A DNA stretch of 64,000 nucleotides, from positions 62,001-126,000 of the forward strand of contig CALOBA010000049.1 in assembly GCA_942491465.1 (NCBI GenBank). Reading direction: 5' to 3'. Source of the stretch: CALOBA01 sp942491465 (lineage in GTDB: Bacteria; Pseudomonadota; Gammaproteobacteria; Chromatiales; Chromatiaceae). This document shows, piece by piece, positions 1 through 12,238 of this stretch (the stretch's first letter is position 1; every line of letters starts with the position of its first letter). Under the pieces are notes generated by a model. The model had not been told where the DNA came from. It did not search any database and was given only the letters and a program-made list of their open reading frames with translations. The position numbers were made by a program, and so were the translations under genes.

Positions 1-177
1 AGCCTGTTGGGCCTGTTCCCGCTTGATGCGCTCGTAGATCTCCTCGCGATGCACGGCAACGTCGCGGGGGGCGTTGACGCCGATGCGGACCTGATTGCCC
101 TTGACGCCGAGTACGGTGACGGTCACGTCATCACCAATCATCAGAGTTTCGCCGACTCTGCGAGTCAATATCAGCAT
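1..177 (-). CDS. csrA: carbon storage regulator CsrA (partial, C-terminus cut by window edge)
   Basis: CsrA is a small dimeric RNA-binding protein that binds GGA motifs in mRNA leaders and controls translation and stability of carbon-storage, motility and biofilm transcripts. Reading leftwards from an ATG at 175-177, the protein begins MLILTRRVGETLMIGDDVTV and continues through VRIGVNAPRDVAVHREEIY, the conserved five-strand core and helix of the family. 59 residues are visible without a stop. The family is usually 61-67 aa, so only the tail is missing. It is the last visible gene of the minus-strand alaS-lysC-csrA series, a common gammaproteobacterial order. Identification is firm; only the C-terminus is unknown. 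Confidence 0.96.
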   Translation of the reverse strand, partial: MLILTRRVGETLMIGDDVTVTVLGVKGNQVRIGVNAPRDVAVHREEIYERIKREQAQQA

Positions 178-463
178 TTGAGTTTGCTCCATTTCCTAAA
201 TGATGTGGCCCGCCCACTCCTGCCGGAGCCCTCGGCCCCTTGGGGCCGTTCTCCACGTCGTCGCCTTCTTCCAGCGACACCTTGCGGTTGGGCCACTGCC
301 AACCAAGCCGACCCTATGCCGGCCGGACTTTAGATTTTAGCAATACTCTTTCTCAATGGATAGCCGATTATTCGCTGATTAGTAGCGCATGATTGGGGTT
401 TTCCATTTTGGCAGGCGCCCGGGGCTCGGTATCGAACGTTGCGCCGGCCCAAGCCCCTCGGAC
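178..463 (-). other. lysC-csrA intergenic region / csrA leader
   Basis: This 286-bp stretch separates the lysC stop from the csrA start. No tRNA is visible here, although a tRNA gene often sits beside csrA in enterobacteria. A compact palindrome (CGGCCCC-TT-GGGGCCG, 233-248) lies in what would be the csrA mRNA leader. The part around 330-400 is AT-richer than its surroundings and is the likely place for the csrA promoter, but I could not fix convincing -35 and -10 boxes. Confidence 0.5.
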
Positions 464-1693
464 TCAGGCGTCCGGCTCGGCCTCGAGGCCGAAGGCCGCG
501 TGCAGCGCACGAACCCCGAGCTCCAGGTAGCGCTCGTCGATGACGACCGAGATCTTGATCTCGGAGGTGGAGATCATGCGGATATTGATGCCCTCTTTGG
601 CCAGGGCGGCGAACATCCGGTTGGCGATGCCGGCGTGGGAGCGCATGCCGACGCCGACCAGCGACACCTTGACGATGGCCTCGTCGCCCAAGACCTCCCG
701 CGCCGACAGCCCTTCGGCGGTCTGCTGCAGGATCTCCAATGCCCGGGCATAGTCGTTGCGATGCACGGTGAACGTGAAGTCGGTGGTCTGCTGATCCGCC
801 GCCACGTTCTGGATGATCATGTCGATCTCGATATTGGCATCGGCGATCGGCCCTAGGATCTTGTGGGCGACGCCGGGCTGGTCGGGCACGCCCAGGATGG
901 TGAGCTTGGCCTCGTCTTTGTTGAAGGCGATGCCGGCGATCTTGGCCTCTTCCACGGTCTGCTCCTCAAAGCTGATCAGGGTGCCCTCGCCCTCGCCGAA
1001 GCTGGACAGGACACGCAATGGGACTTGGTACTTGCCCGCGAACTCGACGGCGCGGATCTGCAGGACCTTCGAGCCGAGGCTGGCCATCTCCAGCATCTCT
1101 TCGAAGGTGATGCGATCGAGCTTGCGCGCCCGCGGCTCGATGCGCGGATCGGTGGTGTAGACGCCGTCCACGTCGGTGTAGATCTGGCACTCGTCGGCCT
1201 TCAGCGCGGCGGCCATGGCCACGGCGGAGGTGTCGGAGCCGCCGCGACCGAGGGTGGTGATGTTGCGGTGCTCGTCGACGCCCTGGAAGCCGGCGACGAC
1301 CACAACCCGCCCGGCATCGAGATCGGCGCGCACGCGGGCACCTTCGATGTCGCGGATGCGGGCCTTGTTGTGGGCGCTGTCGGTGAGGACGTGGACCTGG
1401 CCGCCGGTGTAGGAGCGCGCCGGACAGCCCAGGGCCTCCAGCGCCATGCTGAGCAGGGCGATGGTGACCTGCTCGCCGGTGGAGAGCAGCACATCGAGCT
1501 CCCGGGGCGCCGGCCGCGGCTGGATGGCCTTGGCCAACCCGATGAGGCGGTCGGTCTCGCCAGACATGGCCGAGACGACCACCACAACCTGGTGGTCCTG
1601 GTCGCGCCAGCGCTTGACGCGCTCGGCCACGGCCTGGATGCGCTCCACGGTGCCGACGGAGGTGCCGCCGTATTTTTGAACGATCAATGCCAT
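464..1693 (-). CDS. lysC: aspartate kinase
   Basis: Aspartokinase phosphorylates aspartate to aspartyl-4-phosphate, the first step towards lysine, threonine, methionine and diaminopimelate. The 409-aa protein opens with the kinase signature KYGGTSVG (residues 8-15) and contains GRGGSDTSA in the catalytic domain. After about residue 265 come two ACT regulatory domains (ITILGVPDQPG-like and VSLVGVGMRS segments). Length fits the monofunctional proteobacterial enzyme of about 405-415 aa. It lies 42 bp downstream of alaS on the same strand, with csrA following. The ATG start leaves no N-terminal extension before the conserved ALIVQKYGG block. Feedback inhibition by lysine and/or threonine through the ACT domains is expected from the family, not shown here. 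Confidence 0.97.
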   Translation of the reverse strand: MALIVQKYGGTSVGTVERIQAVAERVKRWRDQDHQVVVVVSAMSGETDRLIGLAKAIQPRPAPRELDVLLSTGEQVTIALLSMALEALGCPARSYTGGQVHVLTDSAHNKARIRDIEGARVRADLDAGRVVVVAGFQGVDEHRNITTLGRGGSDTSAVAMAAALKADECQIYTDVDGVYTTDPRIEPRARKLDRITFEEMLEMASLGSKVLQIRAVEFAGKYQVPLRVLSSFGEGEGTLISFEEQTVEEAKIAGIAFNKDEAKLTILGVPDQPGVAHKILGPIADANIEIDMIIQNVAADQQTTDFTFTVHRNDYARALEILQQTAEGLSAREVLGDEAIVKVSLVGVGMRSHAGIANRMFAALAKEGINIRMISTSEIKISVVIDERYLELGVRALHAAFGLEAEPDA

Positions 1694-1735
1694 CGTTGGA
1701 GTGATTTGCGATGAGTGGTGGTTGGTGGTTGAGGG

Positions 1736-4358
<2,623 letters not shown>

Positions 4359-4375
<17 letters not shown>

Positions 4376-4820
4376 GGTCGCTGTCGAGGAGGCGGGCGAT
4401 CAACCGCGGCGGAAAGCCGCGATATTCGAGGAAACGCCCGCGCTTGGCGCGCTCGCGGGCATCGGTGGGCACCGCGGTGCCGAAGCGCCGGTCGTGGGCG
4501 GCGCGCAGCAGCGCCGTGCAGCGCTCGTCGCCGAGGTCGAGATGGGGCTCGATCAGGTCGTCGGGCAACCCCTTCTCGCGCAGCTCGAAGCGGATGCGCA
4601 CCGGGCCGAAGCCCTTGGCCAGACGCTCGGCAACGTAGGCGTCGGCCAGGCGGGCCTCGCTGAGCAACCCGTCGTGCACCAGCGCGTCCAGCGCCGACTC
4701 GATCGCCGCGGACGGATAGCCGCGCTGGGCGAGCTTACGGGTCAGCTCCAGGCGGCTGTGCTCACGGCTTGCGAGCAGCTTGACGGCATGCTGGCGCGGC
4801 GCTGCGGGATTGGGGGACAC
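4359..4820 (-). CDS. recX: recombination regulatory protein RecX
   Basis: RecX binds along the RecA-ssDNA filament and limits its growth. The 153-aa sequence has the repeated three-helix modules typical of RecX, including LARREHSR/ELTRKLAQRGYP-like and DALVHDGLLSEARLADAYV segments, then the GFGPVRIRFELREKGL block. Length matches the family (about 150-165 aa). It starts 23 bp after the recA stop on the same strand, the standard recA-recX arrangement, and its end overlaps the longer alaS reading frame. It is presumably expressed by read-through from recA. Confidence 0.95.
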
Positions 4821-4843
4821 GGTCGGGACTGGGCCTGGGTTCC

Positions 4844-5959
<1,116 letters not shown>

Positions 5960-6076
5960 CAATGCTCCGAGATCTTGAGGTAGGGTGCGGGCTCTGGCAG
6001 CCCCGATAAGCAAAGCGCGAGATTATCACACAGGCCCGCGGTCAGCTGAAGCCGTCGCGGCGGGCCGTCGCTTGCG

Positions 6077-6610
6077 TCAGGTGGGCGTCGCCGCCCCGGC
6101 GAGGGGCCAGCGGTTGAGTATTCGGTACTTCGGTTGCTGCCCGCTGCGGCTCGCCGCCAGCACCAGCGCCGTCACCGGCCACGGGATCGGCCTGTCCAAC
6201 GCGGCGGTCGGCAGTGCGGCGGCCTTGCGCGCCAAGGTCACGTGCAGCCGATAGGGGCGTCGCTCCCGTCGGTGACCGCAGCCGGTCAGCCCCGTATTGA
6301 GCTGGCCGACCAAATCCAGCAGCGGCGCCGGCGCCGGGTCCTGGCCACACCAGCGGATGCGCGGCCCTGGCCAGGAACCGACACGATCCAGGGCGAGATC
6401 GAAGGCCGGCACCGAGACCAACGCCGCGGCGGCCTCAACGCAGGACCGGCGTGCAGCATCGACCTCGCCGAGGAAGACCATCGTGGCGTGCAGATCGTCG
6501 GGGTGCGTCGGCCGGCCGGATGGACCGGGCCAGCGCTCGCGCTCGGCGACCAGGCGCTCGACCACCGCTGCAGGGGGCCAGAGCGCGAAGAAGAGCCGCT
6601 CAGCAGCCAT
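6077..6610 (-). CDS. thpR: RNA 2',3'-cyclic phosphodiesterase (2H family)
   Basis: Enzymes of this family hydrolyse 2',3'-cyclic phosphate RNA ends; the family was first named for 2'-5' RNA ligase activity (LigT). The 177-aa protein shows both signature motifs of the 2H superfamily in one frame, LHATMVFLG (about residues 40-48) and LHVTLARKA (about 123-131), spaced as expected. I chose the ATG at 6608-6610 (MAAERLFFALWPP) because the FFALWP strand is the normal N-terminus. The longer frame to 6685 adds residues that are only antisense or overlapping to pncC. It overlaps the 3' end of pncC by 11 bp, so the two are probably translationally coupled. Confidence 0.9.
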   Translation of the reverse strand: MAAERLFFALWPPAAVVERLVAERERWPGPSGRPTHPDDLHATMVFLGEVDAARRSCVEAAAALVSVPAFDLALDRVGSWPGPRIRWCGQDPAPAPLLDLVGQLNTGLTGCGHRRERRPYRLHVTLARKAAALPTAALDRPIPWPVTALVLAASRSGQQPKYRILNRWPLAGAATPT

Positions 6611-7106
6611 AGGCGGCCATCGCCAGCAGTCGCTCCAGCGCGAAGACCACGGTCTGACGCCGGACCGCGTCGCGATCGCCTTCAAAATGGCAGGTCCAGG
6701 TCATGACATCGGAGCGGTAGCGGCAGGCCACGGCGACACAGACGGTGCCCACGGGTTTATCCTCGGTGCCGCCGTCGGGCCCTGCGATGCCGCTGACCGC
6801 CACCGAGAACTGGGCATGGCTGCGTGCCAGCGCACCCAGGGCCATCTCGTGGACGACGGCCTCACTGACGGCGCCGTACTCCGCCAGGGAACGCGGGGAG
6901 ATGCCGAGGGCGTCGCGCTTGCTGGCGTTGCTGTAGGTCACGAAGCCGCAGTCCAGCCAGGCGCTGCTGCCGGGGACGTCGGTGACTGCCTTGGCGATCC
7001 AACCGCCGGTGCAGGACTCCGCGGTCACCAGCATGTGCCCGGAGGCCTTCAGGCGCTGGCCGAGCTCGTTGGCCAAGGTTTCGATTTGGTCGATGTGATC
7101 GCTCAT
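6600..7106 (-). CDS. pncC: nicotinamide-nucleotide amidohydrolase PncC (CinA C-terminal domain)
   Basis: PncC deamidates nicotinamide mononucleotide to nicotinate mononucleotide in NAD salvage. The 168-aa protein is a stand-alone CinA C-terminal domain with TAESCTGGWIAKAVTDVPGSS near the N-terminus (Ser/Thr/Lys catalytic region) and SVAVSGIAGPDGGTEDKPVGTV in the middle, both diagnostic. Stand-alone versions near recA are common in gammaproteobacteria. The start ATG (7104-7106) opens a divergent gap of 231 bp to ppsR. A separate CinA-N-like protein is encoded at 13050-13823. Confidence 0.94.
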   Translation of the reverse strand: MSDHIDQIETLANELGQRLKASGHMLVTAESCTGGWIAKAVTDVPGSSAWLDCGFVTYSNASKRDALGISPRSLAEYGAVSEAVVHEMALGALARSHAQFSVAVSGIAGPDGGTEDKPVGTVCVAVACRYRSDVMTWTCHFEGDRDAVRRQTVVFALERLLAMAAYGC

Positions 7107-7337
7107 GGGCGCAAGTCTGGGGGAAACGGGGCGGAGGCGGCAAGTTGTTGTCGCGGCTTCAACCTCCGTCGTCCGTCACAACGATCCCGAGCGCTCGGCA
7201 CATCCGGCCATCTCCGCAACGCGGACGGGCCTTGGCTGCGGTACAGTCGCCATCCTGGCGGATCACCGCCTGGCATCACAAGCAGACCGGCGGCACCGCC
7301 CACCGGTCCCGCATCCCAATATCGAGAGCACCCCAAG

Positions 7338-8150
7338 ATGAAGCGCACCGTCTTTTTCGTCTCCGAGAGCACCGGCATCACCGCCGAGACGCTCGGGCAC
7401 AGCCTGCTGTCGCAGTTCGACAGCATCGACTTCGAGCAGGTGTACATGCCCTACATCAACACCGTCGCCCGGGCCCGCGCGCTGACCGAACGGATGCAGG
7501 AGGCCCATGCGCGCGACGGCGAGCGCCCGGTGGTGTTTTCGACCATGCTGCACCACGACATCGCCGAGATCCTGCGCGCCGGCAACTGTTTCTACATGGA
7601 GCTGTTCGAGGGCTTCATCGAGCCGCTGAGCCGCGAGCTGGGGACCGCGCCGAGCCTCAAGTCCGGTCGCAGCCATGCCATCACCCGGCCCAGCTCCTAC
7701 ACCAAGCGCATCGAGGCGATCAACTTCGCCATGGCCAACGATGACGGCGTGCGCCCGGACAATTTCCGCCATGCGGACGTGGTGCTGATCGGCGTCTCGC
7801 GCAGCGGCAAGACGCCGACCTGTCTGTACCTGTCGATGCACTTCGGCCTGCGCGCGGCAAACTATCCGATCACCGAGGAAGACCTGGAGCGCAACGAGCT
7901 GCCGCCAGAGATCTGGGAAAACCGCCACAAGGTCTTCGCGCTGGCCATCGATGCCGAACGCCTGCACCGTATCCGCGAGGAGCGACGCCCCGGCAGCGAC
8001 TACGCTTCGATGGAGCGCTGCCGCAGCGAGCTGCGCGCCGCCCACGCCCTGTTCAAGCGGCTCGGCGTACAGGCGCTCAACACCACCAGCCAGTCCATCG
8101 AGGAGATCGCCTCCCACATCCTGTCGACGGTGAAGCGCCCGCAGCTATGA
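7338..8150 (+). CDS. ppsR: phosphoenolpyruvate synthase regulatory kinase/phosphorylase
   Basis: PpsR (DUF299 family) switches PEP synthase off and on by ADP-dependent phosphorylation and phosphate-dependent dephosphorylation of a threonine. The 270-aa protein begins MKRTVFFVSESTGITAETLG and carries the P-loop GVSRSGKTPTCLYLS (about 152-166), then LRAANYPITEEDL; these are the hallmarks of the family. I chose the ATG at 7338. The frame is open further upstream, but that part lacks similarity and is antisense to pncC. No ppsA lies next to it in this window, although the two are often neighbours. Confidence 0.95.
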   Translation: MKRTVFFVSESTGITAETLGHSLLSQFDSIDFEQVYMPYINTVARARALTERMQEAHARDGERPVVFSTMLHHDIAEILRAGNCFYMELFEGFIEPLSRELGTAPSLKSGRSHAITRPSSYTKRIEAINFAMANDDGVRPDNFRHADVVLIGVSRSGKTPTCLYLSMHFGLRAANYPITEEDLERNELPPEIWENRHKVFALAIDAERLHRIREERRPGSDYASMERCRSELRAAHALFKRLGVQALNTTSQSIEEIASHILSTVKRPQL

Positions 8151-8368
8151 TCCCAGCCCGACGGTGCGATGCCGCGCGGAGATGGACCTGGCCCTGGCGG
8201 CGGCGATGACCCGCTCCGTTTCCGAATGGACGCTGACGGGCGCCCTGGCTGGCGGCGGCCTGAATCAGTGACACCGGCGTGGTGTAGCTGATAGGCTGCT
8301 GCGCCGTCCGATACTGACGTTCCCTGCCCCGAAAGCCGGCCGCTAGCGCCGACGCGAGCTCATCAAGC

Positions 8369-9955
8369 ATGCTGTTCAACGCGTTCGAATTCCTGTTTGC
8401 GTTCCTGCCGCTCACGCTGCTCGGCTATTTCTGGATCGGACGCCGGGGGCATGAGCCCGCGATCATTTGGCTGGTGCTCGCGTCGCTGTTCTTCTACGGC
8501 TGGTGGAACCCGGTCTATGTGCCGTTGATCATCGGGTCGATTCTCGTCAACTACGGCATCGGACGGCGGCTAGGCCAGGTTGTTCAGCTTGGCCGGCGCG
8601 CCGGCGCACGCTGGTTGTTGGCCCTCGGCATCACGCTCAATCTCGCACTCCTGGGCTGGTACAAATATGCGAGCTTCGGCGTGGAGACGCTGAACGCGAC
8701 GCTCGACACCGACTTTCACCTGCACGCCATCGTCCTGCCGCTGGCGATCTCGTTCTTCACGTTCCAGCAGATCGCTTATCTGGTCGATGCCTACCAAGGC
8801 ATCACGCGGGAGTATCGCTTTTCCCACTATCTGCTGTTTGTCACCTTCTTCCCCCAGCTGATCGCGGGCCCCATCGTCCACCACAAGGAGATGCTGCCCC
8901 AGTTCCTGCGCTCGGAGAGCCTGCGCCCGCAGATCGCGAATATCGCGGTGGGTGCCACCATCTTTGCCATCGGCCTGTTTAAGAAGACCGTGCTTGCCGA
9001 TGGTGTTGCGATCTACGCAACCCCGGTCTTCGACCGCGCCGCGGACGGTGGCATGGTGACCTTTTTCGATGCTTGGGGCGGTGCGCTCGCCTACACCTGG
9101 CAGCTGTATTTCGATTTCTCCGGCTATTCCGACATGGCCATCGGCGCCGCACGGATGTTCGGCATCCGGCTGCCGCAGAACTTTCATTCCCCCTATAAGG
9201 CCACCAGCATCGTCGAGTTCTGGCGGCGTTGGCATATGACGCTCTCGCGCTTCCTGCGCGACTATTTGTACATCCCCCTAGGCGGCAACCGTCATGGTCC
9301 GGTCAAGCGCTATCGCAATCTGATGCTGACCATGTTGCTTGGTGGTCTGTGGCATGGCGCGGGTTGGACCTTCATCATTTGGGGCGCGCTGCATGGCGCC
9401 TATCTGGCAATCAACCATGCATGGGACCGCTTCTGGGGCGCCATCGCCCCACGCCCCCTGCTGCCCGCCGCTGTCGCGCGGCTGCTGGCCTGGGCCGTTA
9501 CCTTTCTTGCCGTCGTGGTGGGCTGGGTGTTCTTCCGCGCGGCCGACCTAGACACGGCGCTGCGGTTGCTGTCCGCGATGTTCGGCTTCAACGGCGTCGC
9601 TCTGCCCAATGCCATCGCCGCCAGCCTGGGGGGACTTTGGCCGACGCTATCGCGCTGGGGTGTGCAGACCTACCTGGGCGGCGGCACCGACTTCGCGCTG
9701 ACCTGGATTTGGGTACTGGCGCTGTTCCCCGTCGCGCTGATGGCCCCGAACTCCATGCAGATCATGGCGCGCTTCGAGCCGGTGCTCAGGCTCTACCCCG
9801 AAGACCCGCGGCACGAGGTGCGCCTGCTGCCGCGGCGCGTTCCCAGATTCTATTGGCGACCGGTTGTCCCGGTTGCCATCGTTACCGGCGTAGGCGCCGC
9901 AATCGCCGTATTGGCCATGAGTCGTGTCTCTGAATTCCTCTACTTCCAATTCTGA
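8369..9955 (+). CDS. MBOAT family O-acyltransferase (AlgI-like)
   Basis: Membrane-bound O-acyltransferases of the AlgI group pass acetyl groups across the inner membrane to an exopolysaccharide or peptidoglycan acceptor. The 528-aa protein starts MLFNAFEFLFAFLPLTLLGY and has about ten hydrophobic segments. It contains the group's core WRRWHMTLSRFLRDYLYIPL (near 285-305) and GLWHGAGWTFIIWGALHG (near 328-345), with the catalytic His of the latter. The next gene overlaps its last 32 bp and encodes a likely SGNH-type periplasmic partner, the normal AlgI/AlgX-J style pairing. The substrate cannot be told from sequence; alginate genes are not visible nearby. Confidence 0.9.
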   Translation: MLFNAFEFLFAFLPLTLLGYFWIGRRGHEPAIIWLVLASLFFYGWWNPVYVPLIIGSILVNYGIGRRLGQVVQLGRRAGARWLLALGITLNLALLGWYKYASFGVETLNATLDTDFHLHAIVLPLAISFFTFQQIAYLVDAYQGITREYRFSHYLLFVTFFPQLIAGPIVHHKEMLPQFLRSESLRPQIANIAVGATIFAIGLFKKTVLADGVAIYATPVFDRAADGGMVTFFDAWGGALAYTWQLYFDFSGYSDMAIGAARMFGIRLPQNFHSPYKATSIVEFWRRWHMTLSRFLRDYLYIPLGGNRHGPVKRYRNLMLTMLLGGLWHGAGWTFIIWGALHGAYLAINHAWDRFWGAIAPRPLLPAAVARLLAWAVTFLAVVVGWVFFRAADLDTALRLLSAMFGFNGVALPNAIAASLGGLWPTLSRWGVQTYLGGGTDFALTWIWVLALFPVALMAPNSMQIMARFEPVLRLYPEDPRHEVRLLPRRVPRFYWRPVVPVAIVTGVGAAIAVLAMSRVSEFLYFQF

Positions 9956-11255
9956 GCCCACCGCACCCCGGGCCGGCGCCGACTATCGACGCTTCCTGGC
10001 GGCGAGCGCGCTGAGCTTCGCCCTGACGCTGGCGTTGGCGGCGGCGCTCAACTGGCTGATCGATCCCTACGGCAGCTTCGGGGCGCCGCGCATCGCGGGC
10101 TTCAACATGCAGAAGCCCGCCGCCGGCAGTCGCATCCGCTTCACCAAGGCCTACTACGCGGACCGGAGTCGAGCGCGGACGCTGATTGCCGGAAATTCGC
10201 GCCCCGAGGTGGGACTCGACCCCCAGAGTCCGTGCTGGCCGGCGTCCGCCAAGCCGGTCTTCAATGCGGCCGTGCCGGGGGCCAGCCTGGCGTTGCAGAT
10301 CGGCAATGCCGAGCACGCCATGGCCACCGGCGACGTGCGCAAGGTCTATTTGGGGCTGGATCTGCTGGACTTCCTGGTAAACCCGCGATCAGCGCCGACG
10401 CTGCCGAAGCCGTCGCCGTTCGCCGGCGTCAATCTGCGCGTCGGTAGCCTCGGCATCGCCAACCCGGACTACAGCCGGCGACGTGCCCAAGACTGGGTCA
10501 AGGCCCTTGGATCATTGGCAACACTCGCAGACTCGATACAGACCCTGGTCCGGCAAGGCCAGGCCGACCTGGTCACCCGCCGCAACGACGGATTCAACCC
10601 GGCCCGCGACTACATCACCATCATTCGCCGCGAAGGACAGGGGGTGCTGTTCGAGCAGAAGAATCAGGAGTTGGTGGGCCGGTTCGGGAGCGATAGCGGT
10701 GCTGTGTTTCAAGGCGGCAGGCAGTGGTCGCGCGTCTTCGAGACCCTGGATCGGTTTCTCCACAGGGCCGGCGCCCGCGGGGTCGAGGTCATCCTGTTCA
10801 CCAATCCCTATCACCTGGACTATCTGACGACGATCCGGGAAAGCGGCCGGTGGGAACAATTCGACGCCTGGAAACACACCCTGGCGCAGATCGCGCGTGA
10901 TCACGAAGTACCGCTATGGGACTTCCACGGGATCAGCCCGGACACCACCGAGCCTCCACCGGAGCGCGGCGACCGGGGCCATACCTTGCGGGCATTCTGG
11001 GAGCCGGCGCATTACCGCGCCGACTACGGCGAGCGCATGCTCGCCAGCATGCTTGATGCCGACTGCACAACCGCCGATTGGCCGACCCGGCCGATCGGTG
11101 TCAGGCTCGATCGGATCGAGCCCATGCGCCACTTGCAGGCCTTGCGCGGCGCGTTGGACGCGCATCTGCAAACCGACGTCAGGGCGCTTGCCCGTATCCG
11201 CTGTCTGATCACGCGCGCCAGCCTTGCCGAGACCTGCTCCAGGCTGGGTCTCTAG
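9924..11255 (+). CDS. SGNH hydrolase-like (AlgX/AlgJ-type) protein paired with MBOAT
   Basis: The 443-aa protein starts with GTG (MSLNSSTSNSEP), 32 bp inside the end of the MBOAT gene, implying coupled translation. One N-terminal membrane anchor (about 25-45, SALSFALTLALAAALNWLI) is followed by a periplasmic domain. The segment IAGNSRPEVGLDP (near 88-100) resembles the SGNH block I region and FWEPAHYRADYGERML (near 355-370) resembles the D/H-containing C-terminal block of AlgX/AlgJ-like acetyltransferases. I infer that it receives acetyl groups from the MBOAT protein and transfers them to a polysaccharide. Overall identity to named families looks low, so the assignment rests on motif placement and the gene pair. 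Confidence 0.65.
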   Translation: MSLNSSTSNSEPTAPRAGADYRRFLAASALSFALTLALAAALNWLIDPYGSFGAPRIAGFNMQKPAAGSRIRFTKAYYADRSRARTLIAGNSRPEVGLDPQSPCWPASAKPVFNAAVPGASLALQIGNAEHAMATGDVRKVYLGLDLLDFLVNPRSAPTLPKPSPFAGVNLRVGSLGIANPDYSRRRAQDWVKALGSLATLADSIQTLVRQGQADLVTRRNDGFNPARDYITIIRREGQGVLFEQKNQELVGRFGSDSGAVFQGGRQWSRVFETLDRFLHRAGARGVEVILFTNPYHLDYLTTIRESGRWEQFDAWKHTLAQIARDHEVPLWDFHGISPDTTEPPPERGDRGHTLRAFWEPAHYRADYGERMLASMLDADCTTADWPTRPIGVRLDRIEPMRHLQALRGALDAHLQTDVRALARIRCLITRASLAETCSRLGL

Positions 11256-11293
11256 GAGCCTGTCCGACCTGGGGAACGCCTTGCCTACCCATG

Positions 11294-12052
11294 TCAGGTC
11301 GCCACCGCCTCGAACGACGCCCGATCCGGCGCCCCGTCGGCGTGCAGCCAGCGCGGACCCGGGCCCATTGCGGGGTAGCGCGGCATGGCGATCAGACTCG
11401 AAGCAACGGTGGCGAACCGCCCTGCGTCGGCGGCTTGATCCAGATTCATCGCAGCGGCCGGGTCGGTACCGCAGACGGCGTCTCGGCGTTGCAGCAGCGC
11501 GATCCACTCGGACCAGTCGTCCCGCTCGGGCTCGGGCACCGCGGCGGCCTTGAACAACGGCAGGAAGCCGCGGATGCGCGCATCGCCGGCATCGTCGAGT
11601 TCGGCGGCGGTGAGCATGTGCAGGCCGGCGGGGATGGGGTGGACGCGGACCTCGCCATCACCGCCATGGCGGAGCCAGTAGGCCCGAAGCGGGTCGGCGA
11701 TGACCAGGTTGAACGGCCGATAGGCCTGCGGCGACAGGTCGGCCAGGGCGCCGGCGGCGGCGTCGGCCTCGGCGTGGTCCAGTGCCTCCAGCACCAGCTC
11801 GCCACGGCTGCGCCGACCCGGCAGCGGACCCAGCGTGCCTTGCCGGTTCAATACCGCGGCGACCATGCCGTGATCGTTCAGCCCCAGCCAGCTGCCGTCG
11901 GCCTCCAGGTCGAGGCCGGCGACGACCTCGGGGCGGTCGGACCAGTGGCGGGCGGGCGGGCGCGCCGGTCGGGCGGTCAGCTCATCGCGATTGGCGGCGA
12001 TCAGCAGCGGCCACGGGTGATCGGGGCGGCGGAGGATAACAAGGCTACACAT
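11294..12052 (-). CDS. NRDE family protein (TANGO2-like)
   Basis: The 252-aa protein begins MCSLVILRRPDHPWPLLIAANRDE. This is the family signature: Cys2, a possible N-terminal nucleophile after Met removal, and the NRDE motif (residues 21-24). Further conserved features are TWLG-like GSWLGLNDHGMVAAVLNR and the C-terminal YPAMGPGPRWLH. Eukaryotic TANGO2 relatives are linked to haem and lipid handling, but the bacterial function is not established. The gene is convergent with the SGNH protein (38-bp gap) and divergent from the outer-membrane protein to the right. Confidence 0.85.
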   Translation of the reverse strand: MCSLVILRRPDHPWPLLIAANRDELTARPARPPARHWSDRPEVVAGLDLEADGSWLGLNDHGMVAAVLNRQGTLGPLPGRRSRGELVLEALDHAEADAAAGALADLSPQAYRPFNLVIADPLRAYWLRHGGDGEVRVHPIPAGLHMLTAAELDDAGDARIRGFLPLFKAAAVPEPERDDWSEWIALLQRRDAVCGTDPAAAMNLDQAADAGRFATVASSLIAMPRYPAMGPGPRWLHADGAPDRASFEAVAT

Positions 12053-12238
12053 GGGCGGTTCGGTGTTCTACCCTAGATGGGAGCGGCGACGGTTGAGATC
12101 GCTGCTGCCGGTGGATCGTTGACGCGTCGATTGTCGTTGGTTTTTCGCGCCCTGTCACAGCCCGACCAACGGCCCGGTCGCCGCCCCCCAACCATGACGC
12201 TGCGCCCCGCAGCCGCCGCAAGCCCGTTTGGAGCACCT

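Noticed and set aside
178..463. tRNA gene next to csrA
   Set aside because: No cloverleaf or T-loop consensus was visible; nor was any tRNA seen elsewhere in the window.
5960..6076. LexA (SOS) box upstream of recA
   Set aside because: No CTGT-N8-ACAG or close match was found; control may lie further upstream in the pncC-thpR operon.
6297..8150. 617-codon frame that includes ppsR
   Set aside because: The first ~347 codons are antisense to thpR and pncC and lack similarity; the ppsR family N-terminus is at 7338.
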